A stretch of 62,844 nt of DNA from NCBI GenBank assembly GCA_032128395.1, contig JAQBGV010000085.1, positions 1 through 62,844 on the forward strand. The letters run 5' to 3'. This document shows, piece after piece, positions 9,313 through 17,866 of the stretch. This DNA is from JAQBGV01 sp032128395. Its GTDB lineage: Bacteria; Planctomycetota; UBA8108; UBA1146. The position numbers and the translations under genes are program-made. How positions within the stretch are numbered: the first letter of the stretch is position 1; each line of letters opens with the position of its first letter. Below the pieces are notes generated by a model that was given only the letters and a program-made list of their open reading frames with translations, had not been told where the DNA came from and ran no database searches.

Positions 9313-12117
9313 CTACCGCGGCCCCGCCAGAACCCTCTTCCGCGCATCCACCCACTCCGGAACCGGGACCCCCTGGATCTCGACGTCTCGGAGGAGCCCA
9401 CCGGCCGGGATCGCGAGCCAGATCCAGGCGGGAGGTGGATCGTCGGCGGTAGCGAGGTGGAGGCCAGGGTTGTCCCCGAGTCGCCACAGACCAGCCTCGT
9501 AGTGGAGCTCGATGCGAAGTCGATCGGAGTTCTCGGGATCGGCCGGGAGGATCCATGGTGCGCCCCCCCCGGCATGGAGCTGCAGCAAGATCGTCGACGG
9601 AGTCCCTGAGGCCGCGCGACACTCACCGCTCCTCACCACTCCCTCGGCTCCCCCAATTCCACCGCCCCCCGCGAAGCCGATCGCGGCATCCCCTCGGCCG
9701 ACCACGAGCACCCAGGATCCGTCGGGGACTCCGACCTCAAGGACGAGGTCGAACATCCCCTGGAACGGGACCGAGAGTTCGAGCCTCTGCTGGGGTTCGC
9801 CCCCGCGAGCGCGCCGTCCCCCCGGCTCGGCGGGCCAGCGATCGCGATCTCCCCGCCACTCCTCGAGGAGGTGCGGATCTTCTCCCTCCCATCGGAAGGT
9901 CGGGATTTCTCCCCACTCCCCGCGCACCCTCGCGACGAAGGCTCCGCTGCGCAGGAAAGCGCCCATCTGGAGCTCGGTCCGGCTCTTCAACGCGAGATCG
10001 GACGCGGTCCTCGCGGCGACGGTCGAAGCGAGACGAGGCGCCGCCAGTCTCGCCCACCGCTCCTCCGCACCATCGCGGTCGAAGACTCGGCGGGCCGCGT
10101 TCGCCTCCTCCGCGAGCCGGGCCGCCTCGATCTCCGCGAGCGGATCCGCCGCCACCTCGCACTCGGCGAGGAGGACTCCGAGAAGCGTCGGGTCGATCTC
10201 GTCGAGCAGTCCCGCGGCGTCCAGTTTCTCGAGGAGAGACCCGCGGACTCCTGCGAGCTCCGGGTGTGAAGCGAGCCAGCCGAGTGCGATCTCCTCGAGG
10301 ATACGCTCCCCCGGAGAGCGCCACGGCTCCGGGAGCCTCCCTTCGAGCAACTCGGATCGGACGAACCTCGGTCGCTCGCTGGAGCGAAGGGCGCTGTCGG
10401 TCATCGCGGCGTCGATCGCCACGAGGAACGGCAACCCGCCCAGTTCTCGTCGAATCCTGAGTCGGTACCAGGCGAGATCCACCGACGTCTCCGAGTCGAG
10501 CGACCTCCACAGCTGCCAGCGTTGGAGCGGCCCGGCGGCACTGTCGAAGTCGAGGAGCAGGCGCGCGAGTCGAGCATGACGCTCCGACAGGATCGATTCT
10601 CCCGCCTGCCGCCAGGCGACGTCGAACGACCCGGCGCGGAGCTGCGCGGGAAAGCGATCGAGCTCTTCGAGTGCAGCGTGATAGCGACCCGTGGCGCGGT
10701 GCCCCTCGACCGCTTCGGCGACCTCTTCCCAAGGTCCTGCGGCAGCGGCCGAGAGTTCGAGGGCGAGCTCCGTGCGCCAACGATCGGTCTCCGGGAAACC
10801 GCTCCCCTCGCCGGCGAGCCACTCGAAGGACGCCGGGAAGTCGCCGTCGCGATCTGCCCGGGCCGACTCCCAGAGTGCCGCGCGGTGCAGGGCACCGGCA
10901 TCGACCGGGTCGATCCCGCTCGACGTCGTCCCCCCGCCGGGGCTGGGTCTCTCGTCCCCATCCCCGAACCGAGGGCCCGCGACGATGCCGATCGCGATCC
11001 CGACCGCGACGACGGAGACGACCAGCGCCAACCAGATTCCGCGACGTGGCCGGACGGCGTCCACCGCCACGGGCACCGAGTCGAACTGGGTGGTCGCGTC
11101 TGGATCCGAAGAAGGCTCTGGAAGCAGCGGCTCGAGGGCAGAGAGCAACGCCACGCCTCCTTGGTATCGATCCTCGGGGCGCTCCTCGAGCAGTCGCATC
11201 ACGATCGTCCCGAGATCGGGGGGGATCCCCTCGCCCACCTCGACGAGCGGGCGGATCGGCTCGGCCATCTCAGCTCGGAGCTGGTCGATCGAACGTGATG
11301 TCCGGTGCGGTCGGCCGGCGAGAAGGTGGTACATGGTCGCACCGAGCGCGTACAGATCGGCGCGGTGGTCGATGTGGTCTCCGGAGAGCACCTCCGGGGC
11401 GATGTAGGGGGGTGTCCCGTGCGCGGTCATCCCGGCGCGGGGTTTCCCCGGAGGACCGCAGAGGCCGAGATCCGCCAGCTTGACCACGCCGTCGCGCGTG
11501 ATGATGAAATTGCTCGGCTTGACGTCGCCGTGGACCCAGCGCTGTCGTTCGAGGACCTCGAGGGCGCGGGCGCCCTGCACGAACCACCCGATTCCTTCCC
11601 CGGTCGGGATCACACCTCTTCGCTTCAGGACCTGGTACAGGTTCTCGCCGTCGATGAACTCCATCACCAGGTACGGGAGGTCTCCGTCGATCCCCGCGTC
11701 GTAGGCGTGGACGATGTTGGGGTGGTTGAAGCTGCCGGCGCTCTTCGCCTCGCGAAGGAATCGTTGAACGCTGGTGGGATTCTCGAGTCGGTCGCCGGCG
11801 AGGAGCTTGAGGGCGACGCTGCGCCCGAGGCTCGGGTCGATCGCCTCGAAGACGAGCCCCATCCCCCCTTGCCCGACCTTGCGCTTGAGCTGGTATCGCC
11901 CGATTCGGCGTCGAGCCTGGCCGGTGATCTCTCGCTCCCACCGCCGGACCTTCGACGGATCGACGCGAAATTGGCGGGTGAGGAGCTCGCCGCAGCTCGA
12001 GTGCAGGCCTCCGCGATCCCAGCTGTCGATGATCGAGAGAAGACGGGAGAGCGCCTCCCGGTCGATCGCCCCCTCGTCGACGGCACGCAGCGCGACCAGG
12101 ATGTCCTCGAGCGACAT
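9313..12117 (-). CDS. membrane Ser/Thr protein kinase with large C-terminal region
   Basis: Protein of 934 residues. Residues 1-65 are a helical N-terminal extension. The kinase domain spans about 72-335 with GQGGMG (P-loop), VALKLL, HGDVKPSN (HRD changed to HGD), ADLGL (DFG changed to DLG) and a YIAPE segment. A single transmembrane helix follows at about 365-385 (WLALVVSVVAVGIAIGIVAG). The C-terminal 500 residues are mostly helical, with a beta-rich end, and are probably extracytoplasmic; I do not recognise them. The catalytic-loop substitutions make it a non-RD kinase; catalytic Asp, Lys and Asn are kept. It precedes the giant kinase at 9178 with 134 bases between. Confidence 0.85.
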   Translation of the reverse strand: MSLEDILVALRAVDEGAIDREALSRLLSIIDSWDRGGLHSSCGELLTRQFRVDPSKVRRWEREITGQARRRIGRYQLKRKVGQGGMGLVFEAIDPSLGRSVALKLLAGDRLENPTSVQRFLREAKSAGSFNHPNIVHAYDAGIDGDLPYLVMEFIDGENLYQVLKRRGVIPTGEGIGWFVQGARALEVLERQRWVHGDVKPSNFIITRDGVVKLADLGLCGPPGKPRAGMTAHGTPPYIAPEVLSGDHIDHRADLYALGATMYHLLAGRPHRTSRSIDQLRAEMAEPIRPLVEVGEGIPPDLGTIVMRLLEERPEDRYQGGVALLSALEPLLPEPSSDPDATTQFDSVPVAVDAVRPRRGIWLALVVSVVAVGIAIGIVAGPRFGDGDERPSPGGGTTSSGIDPVDAGALHRAALWESARADRDGDFPASFEWLAGEGSGFPETDRWRTELALELSAAAAGPWEEVAEAVEGHRATGRYHAALEELDRFPAQLRAGSFDVAWRQAGESILSERHARLARLLLDFDSAAGPLQRWQLWRSLDSETSVDLAWYRLRIRRELGGLPFLVAIDAAMTDSALRSSERPRFVRSELLEGRLPEPWRSPGERILEEIALGWLASHPELAGVRGSLLEKLDAAGLLDEIDPTLLGVLLAECEVAADPLAEIEAARLAEEANAARRVFDRDGAEERWARLAAPRLASTVAARTASDLALKSRTELQMGAFLRSGAFVARVRGEWGEIPTFRWEGEDPHLLEEWRGDRDRWPAEPGGRRARGGEPQQRLELSVPFQGMFDLVLEVGVPDGSWVLVVGRGDAAIGFAGGGGIGGAEGVVRSGECRAASGTPSTILLQLHAGGGAPWILPADPENSDRLRIELHYEAGLWRLGDNPGLHLATADDPPPAWIWLAIPAGGLLRDVEIQGVPVPEWVDARKRVLAGPR

Positions 12118-12170
12118 CGGGCGTCCTTCCGAGGCTCACCGCAGAGGCGACCGACGCAGTCGTCGCTCGT

Positions 12171-12770
12171 TCAGGAACCCACCGATTGGACCGCCTCGCG
12201 CTGGGCTTCCCGCAGGCGATCGGGGAACGGATTGTCCCGGATGATCTTTTCTTCCTCCGACTCGATGTGCGCGAGCCGGTTGCGGATTCCCTGGCCGATC
12301 TCGGGGCGTCTCACCAGCTCTGCGCTGCCGGGGATCGCGTCGCTCACTTGTTCGAGCTCGTTGCGACAGACGCCGAGAACGCGGAAGGCGAGCTCCTGCC
12401 ACCAATTCTTCACCCGGTTGTCCTTCGTCGTCTTCGCGCGCTGGAGATAGTCGGGCACACGGTCCTGCAGCAGCTCGTCGACGAGCGCGAGTCTCAGATC
12501 GACTTCGCGATAGGTCACCGGAGGATTCACTGCGCCGAGCTGGTCGTTCAGCTTCATGTTCTCCCCCCAGGATGCTCCATCTCCTCCTCCACCGGGGGGC
12601 ATCCCCGCGAGATAGAGGATCAGGTACATCCCCGCCGGGATCGCCACCGCCCAGATGACCCCGAGGACGATGTCCATCGGGTCCATCGAGTTTTCGGAAT
12701 CTTCGGTGCGGATGACCGCCGGAGCCGGCTTGGCGGCCTGGGGTCTGCGCGATCTTGCGGAAGGGGGCAT
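12171..12770 (-). CDS. single-pass membrane protein, unknown
   Basis: Protein of 199 residues. A basic Pro/Ala N-terminus (1-30) is followed by one transmembrane helix (about 34-56, IVLGVIWAVAIPAGMYLILYLAG), a Gly-rich linker and a helical domain to the end. It contains no family motif I recognise. It lies 22 bases downstream of the related-looking membrane protein at 13377 and 53 bases upstream of the kinase at 12117, so the three are probably one transcript. A role as kinase partner is inference only. Confidence 0.6.
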   Translation of the reverse strand: MPPSARSRRPQAAKPAPAVIRTEDSENSMDPMDIVLGVIWAVAIPAGMYLILYLAGMPPGGGGDGASWGENMKLNDQLGAVNPPVTYREVDLRLALVDELLQDRVPDYLQRAKTTKDNRVKNWWQELAFRVLGVCRNELEQVSDAIPGSAELVRRPEIGQGIRNRLAHIESEEEKIIRDNPFPDRLREAQREAVQSVGS

Positions 12771-12792
12771 TCGGAACTCCGGGTCAGCTGGG

Positions 12793-13377
12793 CTAGTCGT
12801 CTTTTTCGCCGAGCCCGAAATTCAAGGATTTGTTCAAGTCATCCATCCAGACCACGAGATCCTTCGCGTCACGGTTGTATCCGTTGTACTCGTCGGGCAG
12901 GTCCCCGGTGATCGGGTCGCGTACTGGTTCCAGCATCACGTCGATCTCTTCGAGCACGCCGCTGATGAATTCCATCGTCTGCTCCACCTTGGCTTGGAAT
13001 GCCTGGACCTTCGTATCATCGGTGCGGAGCGCGATCGTGTCGAGGTACCGGCCCTCCGCCTCGCGGATCTTCTCCTTGATCAGCTGCCACTCGGACTTGT
13101 TCGTCGTCTCTTTCACGACTGGACTCGTGCCTGCGGGCCCAGCCTGATCATCGCGTAGGAACTTCGCCCAGATGAAGACCCCCGCGCTCGCGACGATCAG
13201 GAACAATAGACCGATCGTCAGGGCCGGCGGTGCGCCCGACTTCTTTCCCGGCACGTACTCCTCGCGCTCTGAATCGTCCGTCCCCTCGAGCCGAGGGCCC
13301 GCGGGGCCACGCCCTCCAGGACGCGGAGCCTGACGGCGGGCGGCCGGGACGGGACGCTGGGGTCGCGGTGCTGGCAT
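12793..13377 (-). CDS. single-pass membrane protein, unknown
   Basis: Protein of 194 residues. I chose the ATG at 13375-13377 because AGGAG lies 8 bases upstream; the open frame extends further but with low-complexity sequence. The N-terminal 55 residues are rich in Pro, Arg and Gly. One transmembrane helix follows (ALTIGLLFLIVASAGVFIWA), then an acidic helical domain with a possible coiled coil (IKEKIREAEGRYLDTIALR). Same topology as its downstream neighbour at 12770; both may assemble together. Family unknown. Confidence 0.6.
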   Translation of the reverse strand: MPAPRPQRPVPAARRQAPRPGGRGPAGPRLEGTDDSEREEYVPGKKSGAPPALTIGLLFLIVASAGVFIWAKFLRDDQAGPAGTSPVVKETTNKSEWQLIKEKIREAEGRYLDTIALRTDDTKVQAFQAKVEQTMEFISGVLEEIDVMLEPVRDPITGDLPDEYNGYNRDAKDLVVWMDDLNKSLNFGLGEKDD

Positions 13378-13609
13378 CTCGAGTCTCCTGGGGCTCAGGG
13401 GCCCGAACTGACGGACGGAAGGGCAACCACGGGGCGCCCAACCAGGTTCCGCTCCGAGGGTTCCATTCACCCGGGTCCCACTCGCCCGGTCATTCTGGGG
13501 AGCAGGCGACGCCCGTGGGTGGGGGGAGCGGGCATGCCTGGCGACCGATTCTCTCAGCCTCCCGAGCATGCGCGCAAGACGGGAAGCGTATCTTCCCACC
13601 GGGGGGGGG

Positions 13610-14647
13610 TCAATCGCCGGGAGGATCCCCCGGCTCGATCCAAAGGGCCCAGACCGGCCCGTCCGCGGTGATCTTCAGATCCTCCCGAGTCCCGGCGGGG
13701 ACGAATATCACACCGCCCGGGGAAACAGAGAGTCCCTCACCTCCTTCGAGTCGGGCTCCCGCCCCTTCGAGGAGGGCGAGGATTCCGAACCGGTCCCCCC
13801 GACGGATGATCGGGATCTCGATCCCCGGTCCCCACCAGATGTCGAGCCGGAAGTACCGACCGTCGATGGCACGGGTCCAGCGGTCCCCGATCGGAATCTC
13901 CGGTAGGGGGCAAGGAGGGGTCGGATCGGGAGGGATCGCCTGGGCTGCCTCGAGGAGGTGCAGCGGGCGCGGCTTGTTGTCGAGGCCGACCCGGCCCCAA
14001 TCGTGGATGCGCCACGTGATGTCCGAGGACTGCTGAATCTCCGCGAGGAGAATGCCACCCCCGATCGCGTGGACGAGCCCGGCGGGGATCTCGACGACAT
14101 TCCCTCGTTCGACCGGGACGATCTGCAGCCCCTCGACGCCGTCCCCTGTCCGCGCGGCTGCGACATAGCGGGCGAGGTCCCACCCTTCCTCGAATCCGAC
14201 GTAGATCCGAGCGCCCGGGGCCGCATCGAGGATGACCCAGGACTCGCTCTTCCCTCTCCCCGGCCGTCCGAGGCGACGGAGGAGACCATCGGACGGGTGG
14301 ACCTGGACGGAGAGGGTCTCGCAGGCATCGATGTACTTGAAGAGCAGGGGGAGCTCGGGGGCCCCGTCGGAGCCGATCGCAATCCCCGCCTTGCCGAGGA
14401 TCCCCATCGGATCCTCCCTGAAGACTGCGCGCAGGCTCCTCCCGGCGTGTGCCCCGGAGATGACTCTCGAGTGCAGCGCGGGATCGATGTCGACGTCGGA
14501 GACTTCCCACGTCTCACCCACAGGTAGAAGCTCCCCGCTCGGATCCAACGGAGGATCCAGCTCGGGGTGGATGTCGGTGAGGAGACGGGTGCCCCCCCAG
14601 ACCCGGGGGACGGGGATCGGCGCGAGGAGGAATGGTACGGGGATCAC
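13610..14647 (-). CDS. manA: mannose-6-phosphate isomerase, class I type
   Basis: Zinc-dependent isomerase interconverting fructose-6-phosphate and mannose-6-phosphate, feeding GDP-mannose and glycan synthesis. 345 residues, in the size range of the short bacterial enzymes. Zinc-site signatures: QVHPSD (Gln and His ligands, about 117-122), the glutamate in GKSESWVI, and the histidine in GLVHAIGGG. The N-terminal PVPRVWGGTRL and WRIHDWGRVG segments are typical. The start is GTG overlapping the stop of the STAS gene (GTGA), so translation is coupled. The stop is followed by a run of nine C on the coding strand. Confidence 0.92.
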   Translation of the reverse strand: MIPVPFLLAPIPVPRVWGGTRLLTDIHPELDPPLDPSGELLPVGETWEVSDVDIDPALHSRVISGAHAGRSLRAVFREDPMGILGKAGIAIGSDGAPELPLLFKYIDACETLSVQVHPSDGLLRRLGRPGRGKSESWVILDAAPGARIYVGFEEGWDLARYVAAARTGDGVEGLQIVPVERGNVVEIPAGLVHAIGGGILLAEIQQSSDITWRIHDWGRVGLDNKPRPLHLLEAAQAIPPDPTPPCPLPEIPIGDRWTRAIDGRYFRLDIWWGPGIEIPIIRRGDRFGILALLEGAGARLEGGEGLSVSPGGVIFVPAGTREDLKITADGPVWALWIEPGDPPGD

Positions 14648-15207
14648 CCCTCGCCCGCCTCGCCAGTGGGGGCACGTTGCTTTCGCTTCGCTCGTCGCGC
14701 CCCGCGCGCCAGCTCGTCCCGCATGAGGGCGACGAAGGCACCGAAGCGTTCCCGGTTCTCCTCGCCGAGCTCACAGAGGAGCTGATGGGCGGAGAGGATC
14801 ATGTCGAGGCGCTCTTCTTCGGAGCAGTCGCGTTCGAGGCGGCGCATCGGGATTTGGGGGAGGGTGACCGGTTGGGGAAGGATCTCGATCAGGCGATCGA
14901 TCCCGACCTCCGCGAGGACCCGCAGGACGGGTGCGGAGACGTTGATCGCGGTGACCTGCGCTCGCCGTTCATCCCCCCCTGCTCGGCCGAGCTTGAGGCC
15001 GAGGACGATTCCGAGGAAGGTCGAATCGAGAGCCTCGCAGCTGGAGAAGTCGAGGACGAACTCGCGGTATCCGCGTTCTTGTGTGCTCCGGGTGAATTCT
15101 TCGAAGGGAGCGCTGTTGTTCATGTTCGCGATACCGATGACGCGGCAGTAGACGACGTCGGTGTCGCACGTCGCGAGGACATGTCCTCGCTCGCCCCAGT
15201 TCAGCAT
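14644..15207 (-). CDS. STAS domain protein (anti-anti-sigma factor type)
   Basis: Protein of 187 residues with a STAS domain at about 10-115. FVLDFSSCEALDSTFLGIVLGL is the conserved strand-turn-helix with the phospho-acceptor serine position in DSTFLG. Proteins of this type bind anti-sigma or kinase partners and release when phosphorylated. The remaining C-terminal 70 residues are charged and helical with an Arg/Lys-rich end. Its ATG lies inside the last codons of recN and its stop overlaps the manA start, giving a tight three-gene operon. The partner kinase is not identifiable here. Confidence 0.85.
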   Translation of the reverse strand: MLNWGERGHVLATCDTDVVYCRVIGIANMNNSAPFEEFTRSTQERGYREFVLDFSSCEALDSTFLGIVLGLKLGRAGGDERRAQVTAINVSAPVLRVLAEVGIDRLIEILPQPVTLPQIPMRRLERDCSEEERLDMILSAHQLLCELGEENRERFGAFVALMRDELARGARRAKRKQRAPTGEAGEG

Positions 15208-16973
15208 GCGTGCTCTCCTGGAACGATGTCACCAGAGACTTGCTCCCCGACAGGAGCCCCGCCGGGCTGATCGTCGACCGGGGTCGATTCTCCCGTACAG
15301 GCCGCTTCGAGCATCTCCCGCGCCTCCGCAAGAGATCGTTCGGTACGGCCGGATCCGCGCATCATCGCAGCGATCTCCTCGACCCGACGATCTCCGTCGA
15401 CTCGTTCCACCGTCGTGACTGTCCGCTCACCCACTACGCGCTTCACGACGCGGAGCTGACGTTTCCCGTAGCAGGCCAGCTGCGGCAAATGGGTAACGCA
15501 GAGGACCTGGTGGCGCTCGCCGATCTCGCGAAGTTTCGTCCCGAGGGCGGCCCCGAGACGGCCGCCGACCCCGGCGTCGATCTCGTCGAAGACGAGGGTC
15601 GCGACCGAGTCACGCGCTGCGAGCGTCCGCTTCAAGGATAGCATGACACGGGAGAGTTCACCCCCCGACGCGATGTCCCGGAGTGGGCTCGCCGGCTCAC
15701 CAGGATTCGGGCCGAAGAGCCACTCGATTCGGTCCGCTCCCGTCTCGCCCAATCCCCCCCAGCGGCCCTCATCGATCGGTTCCCGCCGAGCCTCGATCGT
15801 CGCGCCCTGCATTCCGAGGTCGGCGATCTCGACGGTGAGGAGCGAGGAGAGTTCCGCCCAGGCGCGTCCTCGTCGTCGGGTGAGCGACTTCGAGCGCTTG
15901 CGGAGCTCCGCGATCGCGGTGGTCAGCTCCTCTTCGAGTCCGGGGAGGGACTCGTCCGCCCGCAAGAGCGTCGCCAGCTCCTCGCCGAGCTCTTCGCGAT
16001 AGCGGACGAGATCGTCTCCACGCCGGCGAAATCGCTCCTCGAGGGTGACGAGTCGATCGAACCGACGACGCATCCCCTCGAGGGTCTCCGAGTCGATGTC
16101 GAGGGTATCTGCGATCGCGGCGAGGCTTCGAAGGCCTTCCTCGAGCTGCTCGCAAAGGTCGGAACAGAGCGCCCCGAACTCCCCGAGCTCCCGATTCCGG
16201 GCCCCGAGGGCACCGTATTCTCGAGCCGCTGTCCCGAGCACGTCGACCAGGCTTCCCTCGGCCTCGTGGAAATGCTCGAGAGTGGTCGCGATCCGGTGGC
16301 CGACCTCATCGCGGTCTTCGAGCAACCCCAGCTCCTCCTCGAGCCGGTCGCGCTCGCCGGGGCGCGGATTCGCATCATCCAGTTCGACGATGAGGTGCTC
16401 GAGGGAGAGACGGCGCTCCGCTCGGGTCTCGGCGTCTCCCCTCCGCGACTCCAGATGGGCCTCGAGCGCTCGGGTCCGCCGAAAGAGGGTCGAATACTCG
16501 TTGCGCACCTCGGTGAGCCCGGCGAACCGATCGGCGGCCTCGAGCTGGGTTCGCGGATCGAGCAGGCTCAGTTGCGTCTGCTGGCCGTGGATCTCGATCA
16601 ACCGCGGCCCCACAGATCGAAGGAGACTCGCGGGCACCTCACGCCCGTTCAGCCGAGACCGATGGCGACCATGGCGGACGAGCCGCCGTTCGACGAGCAG
16701 TTCCCCATCCTCGATCTCTATCCCGGTCTTGTCGGCGATCTCGGCCCTGAGAAGTTCGTCGTCGATGATGAACAGGCCGGAGACCGTCGATTCGTCGCAC
16801 CCGGTACGGATCCACTCGGCGCTGGGACGCTCCCCCCGCAGAAGGGAGAGTGAAGCGAGGAGCATCGACTTTCCGACCCCGGTCTCGCCGGTGATCACCT
16901 GCAGACCGGAGCCGAACTCGAGGTCCGCGCTCTCGATCAACCCGAGGTCGCGAACCGTCAGCGAGGCGAGCAT
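15201..16973 (-). CDS. recN: DNA repair ATPase RecN
   Basis: SMC-like ATPase acting at double-strand breaks, 590 residues (family usually about 550-570). Walker A GETGVGKS at 29-36, with preceding DLGLIESADLEFGSGLQVI typical of RecN. The central part (about 150-370) is a coiled coil around the short RecN hinge. The C-terminal half has the ABC signature region (LSRVMLSLKR) and Walker B TLVFDEIDAGVGG, then the His switch VLCVTHLPQLA. The last residues overlap the STAS gene. Confidence 0.95.
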   Translation of the reverse strand: MLASLTVRDLGLIESADLEFGSGLQVITGETGVGKSMLLASLSLLRGERPSAEWIRTGCDESTVSGLFIIDDELLRAEIADKTGIEIEDGELLVERRLVRHGRHRSRLNGREVPASLLRSVGPRLIEIHGQQTQLSLLDPRTQLEAADRFAGLTEVRNEYSTLFRRTRALEAHLESRRGDAETRAERRLSLEHLIVELDDANPRPGERDRLEEELGLLEDRDEVGHRIATTLEHFHEAEGSLVDVLGTAAREYGALGARNRELGEFGALCSDLCEQLEEGLRSLAAIADTLDIDSETLEGMRRRFDRLVTLEERFRRRGDDLVRYREELGEELATLLRADESLPGLEEELTTAIAELRKRSKSLTRRRGRAWAELSSLLTVEIADLGMQGATIEARREPIDEGRWGGLGETGADRIEWLFGPNPGEPASPLRDIASGGELSRVMLSLKRTLAARDSVATLVFDEIDAGVGGRLGAALGTKLREIGERHQVLCVTHLPQLACYGKRQLRVVKRVVGERTVTTVERVDGDRRVEEIAAMMRGSGRTERSLAEAREMLEAACTGESTPVDDQPGGAPVGEQVSGDIVPGEHAC

Positions 16974-17051
16974 GTGCTGGGAATGGCCTTTCTCACGCCC
17001 CCGACTTCAACTCGGTCTCGGGTCGGGGGAAACGGCGAACAAGCCGTGGCG

Positions 17052-17378
17052 TCAAGATACTCGCTTGCCGGGGTTCACTTCGCGATCGGGGCACAGGACC
17101 GACACTGTGTCGCCATCCTGGACCGCGAGGAGCATCCCCCGAGACTCTTGTCCTCGGATCATCGCAGGTTCGAGATTCCACACGACCACAATCGTTCGAC
17201 CGACCAATTCCTCGGGGGAGTAGTGTTGACGGATCCCGGCGACCAGTTGCCGTTCCTCGGATCCACCGTCGATGCGCAACAGATAGAGTCGATCGGCATC
17301 GGGGTGAGGGCTCACTTCGAGCACTTTTGCCGTGCGCAGCTCGATCTTGGTGAACTCGTCGAAGGTGACGGTGTCCAA
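17052..17378 (-). CDS. tRNA-binding OB-fold protein (MetG C-terminal domain-like)
   Basis: Protein of 108 residues corresponding to the tRNA-binding (EMAP/Arc1p/MetG beta) domain alone. FTKIELRTAKVLEVSPHPDADRLYLLRIDGG, then QLVAGI, VVVWNLEPAMIRGQESRGMLLA are the usual conserved segments. Such stand-alone domains bind tRNA and may act as the beta chain of a split methionyl-tRNA synthetase or as a CsaA-like chaperone. No metG catalytic gene is in the window, so which role applies is open. Located 78 bases upstream of recN on the same strand. Confidence 0.88.
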   Translation of the reverse strand: MDTVTFDEFTKIELRTAKVLEVSPHPDADRLYLLRIDGGSEERQLVAGIRQHYSPEELVGRTIVVVWNLEPAMIRGQESRGMLLAVQDGDTVSVLCPDREVNPGKRVS

Positions 17379-17497
17379 GGGTGCCTCCTGCCCCGCGGTC
17401 GAGCGGGGGGGCCGTCATACCTCCCCGTACCACCCCCTTCAAGCTCGATCGGGGGGGATTGGATCACCGCAGAGCTCCTCTCCACCCTGAAAGAAGA

Positions 17498-17530
17498 ACG
17501 ACCACCGCCGGGAGCGCCGGGGGTGGTCGT
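17498..17530 (-). terminator. Rho-independent terminator after flgM
   Basis: Perfect 9-bp stem ACGACCACC/GGTGGTCGT at 17498-17506 and 17522-17530, with a GC-rich loop. On the minus strand it is followed by TCTTCTTTC. It lies 43 bases past the flgM stop. Confidence 0.6.
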
Positions 17531-17572
17531 CTAGCGTCGGATCCATTCGAGCGTGCGCGAATCGCTCCTGGT

Positions 17573-17866
17573 TCAGAACGATTCGTCGAGGAGTCGCTCC
17601 ACCGCTGCGCGTAGTATCTCATCGGTGTCGTAGACACCGTCGGCGATCGCCTGGCGTGCAGCCTCGATCTTTTCGGCGCGAACCTCCGGAACTTGCCGCA
17701 ACTTCGCGAGGAAGCGCGCCTGGTCCGAAATCTCAGCCTGGTCGGTCTTCGCGACCTTGGTCGCTGCGGAGGCGTCCGCTGCCTTCGCCGCCGGCCGATT
17801 CGGCTGCACCGGCTGCGGTCCCTGGACCCCGCCGGTCTGCTGGATGTTCAACGATCCCCCTCTCAC
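17573..17866 (-). CDS. flgM: flagellar anti-sigma factor FlgM-like protein
   Basis: Protein of 97 residues. The C-terminal half has the FlgM pattern: a Ser/Ala region, then VAKTDQAEISDQARFLAKL, then VPEVRAEKIEAARQAIADG and YDTDEILRAAVERLL. FlgM binds and inhibits the flagellar sigma28 (FliA) until it is exported through the hook-basal body. The N-terminal 40 residues are low in hydrophobics and rich in Pro, Ala and Gln, as expected for a disordered exported protein. No other flagellar gene is in the window. Start is the ATG at 17864-17866; a shorter start is possible. Confidence 0.82.
   Translation of the reverse strand: MRGGSLNIQQTGGVQGPQPVQPNRPAAKAADASAATKVAKTDQAEISDQARFLAKLRQVPEVRAEKIEAARQAIADGVYDTDEILRAAVERLLDESF

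Noticed and set aside
13601..13612. Run of nine G next to the manA stop, possible phase-variation tract
   Set aside because: It lies just past the stop codon, outside the coding sequence, so length change would not alter the protein.
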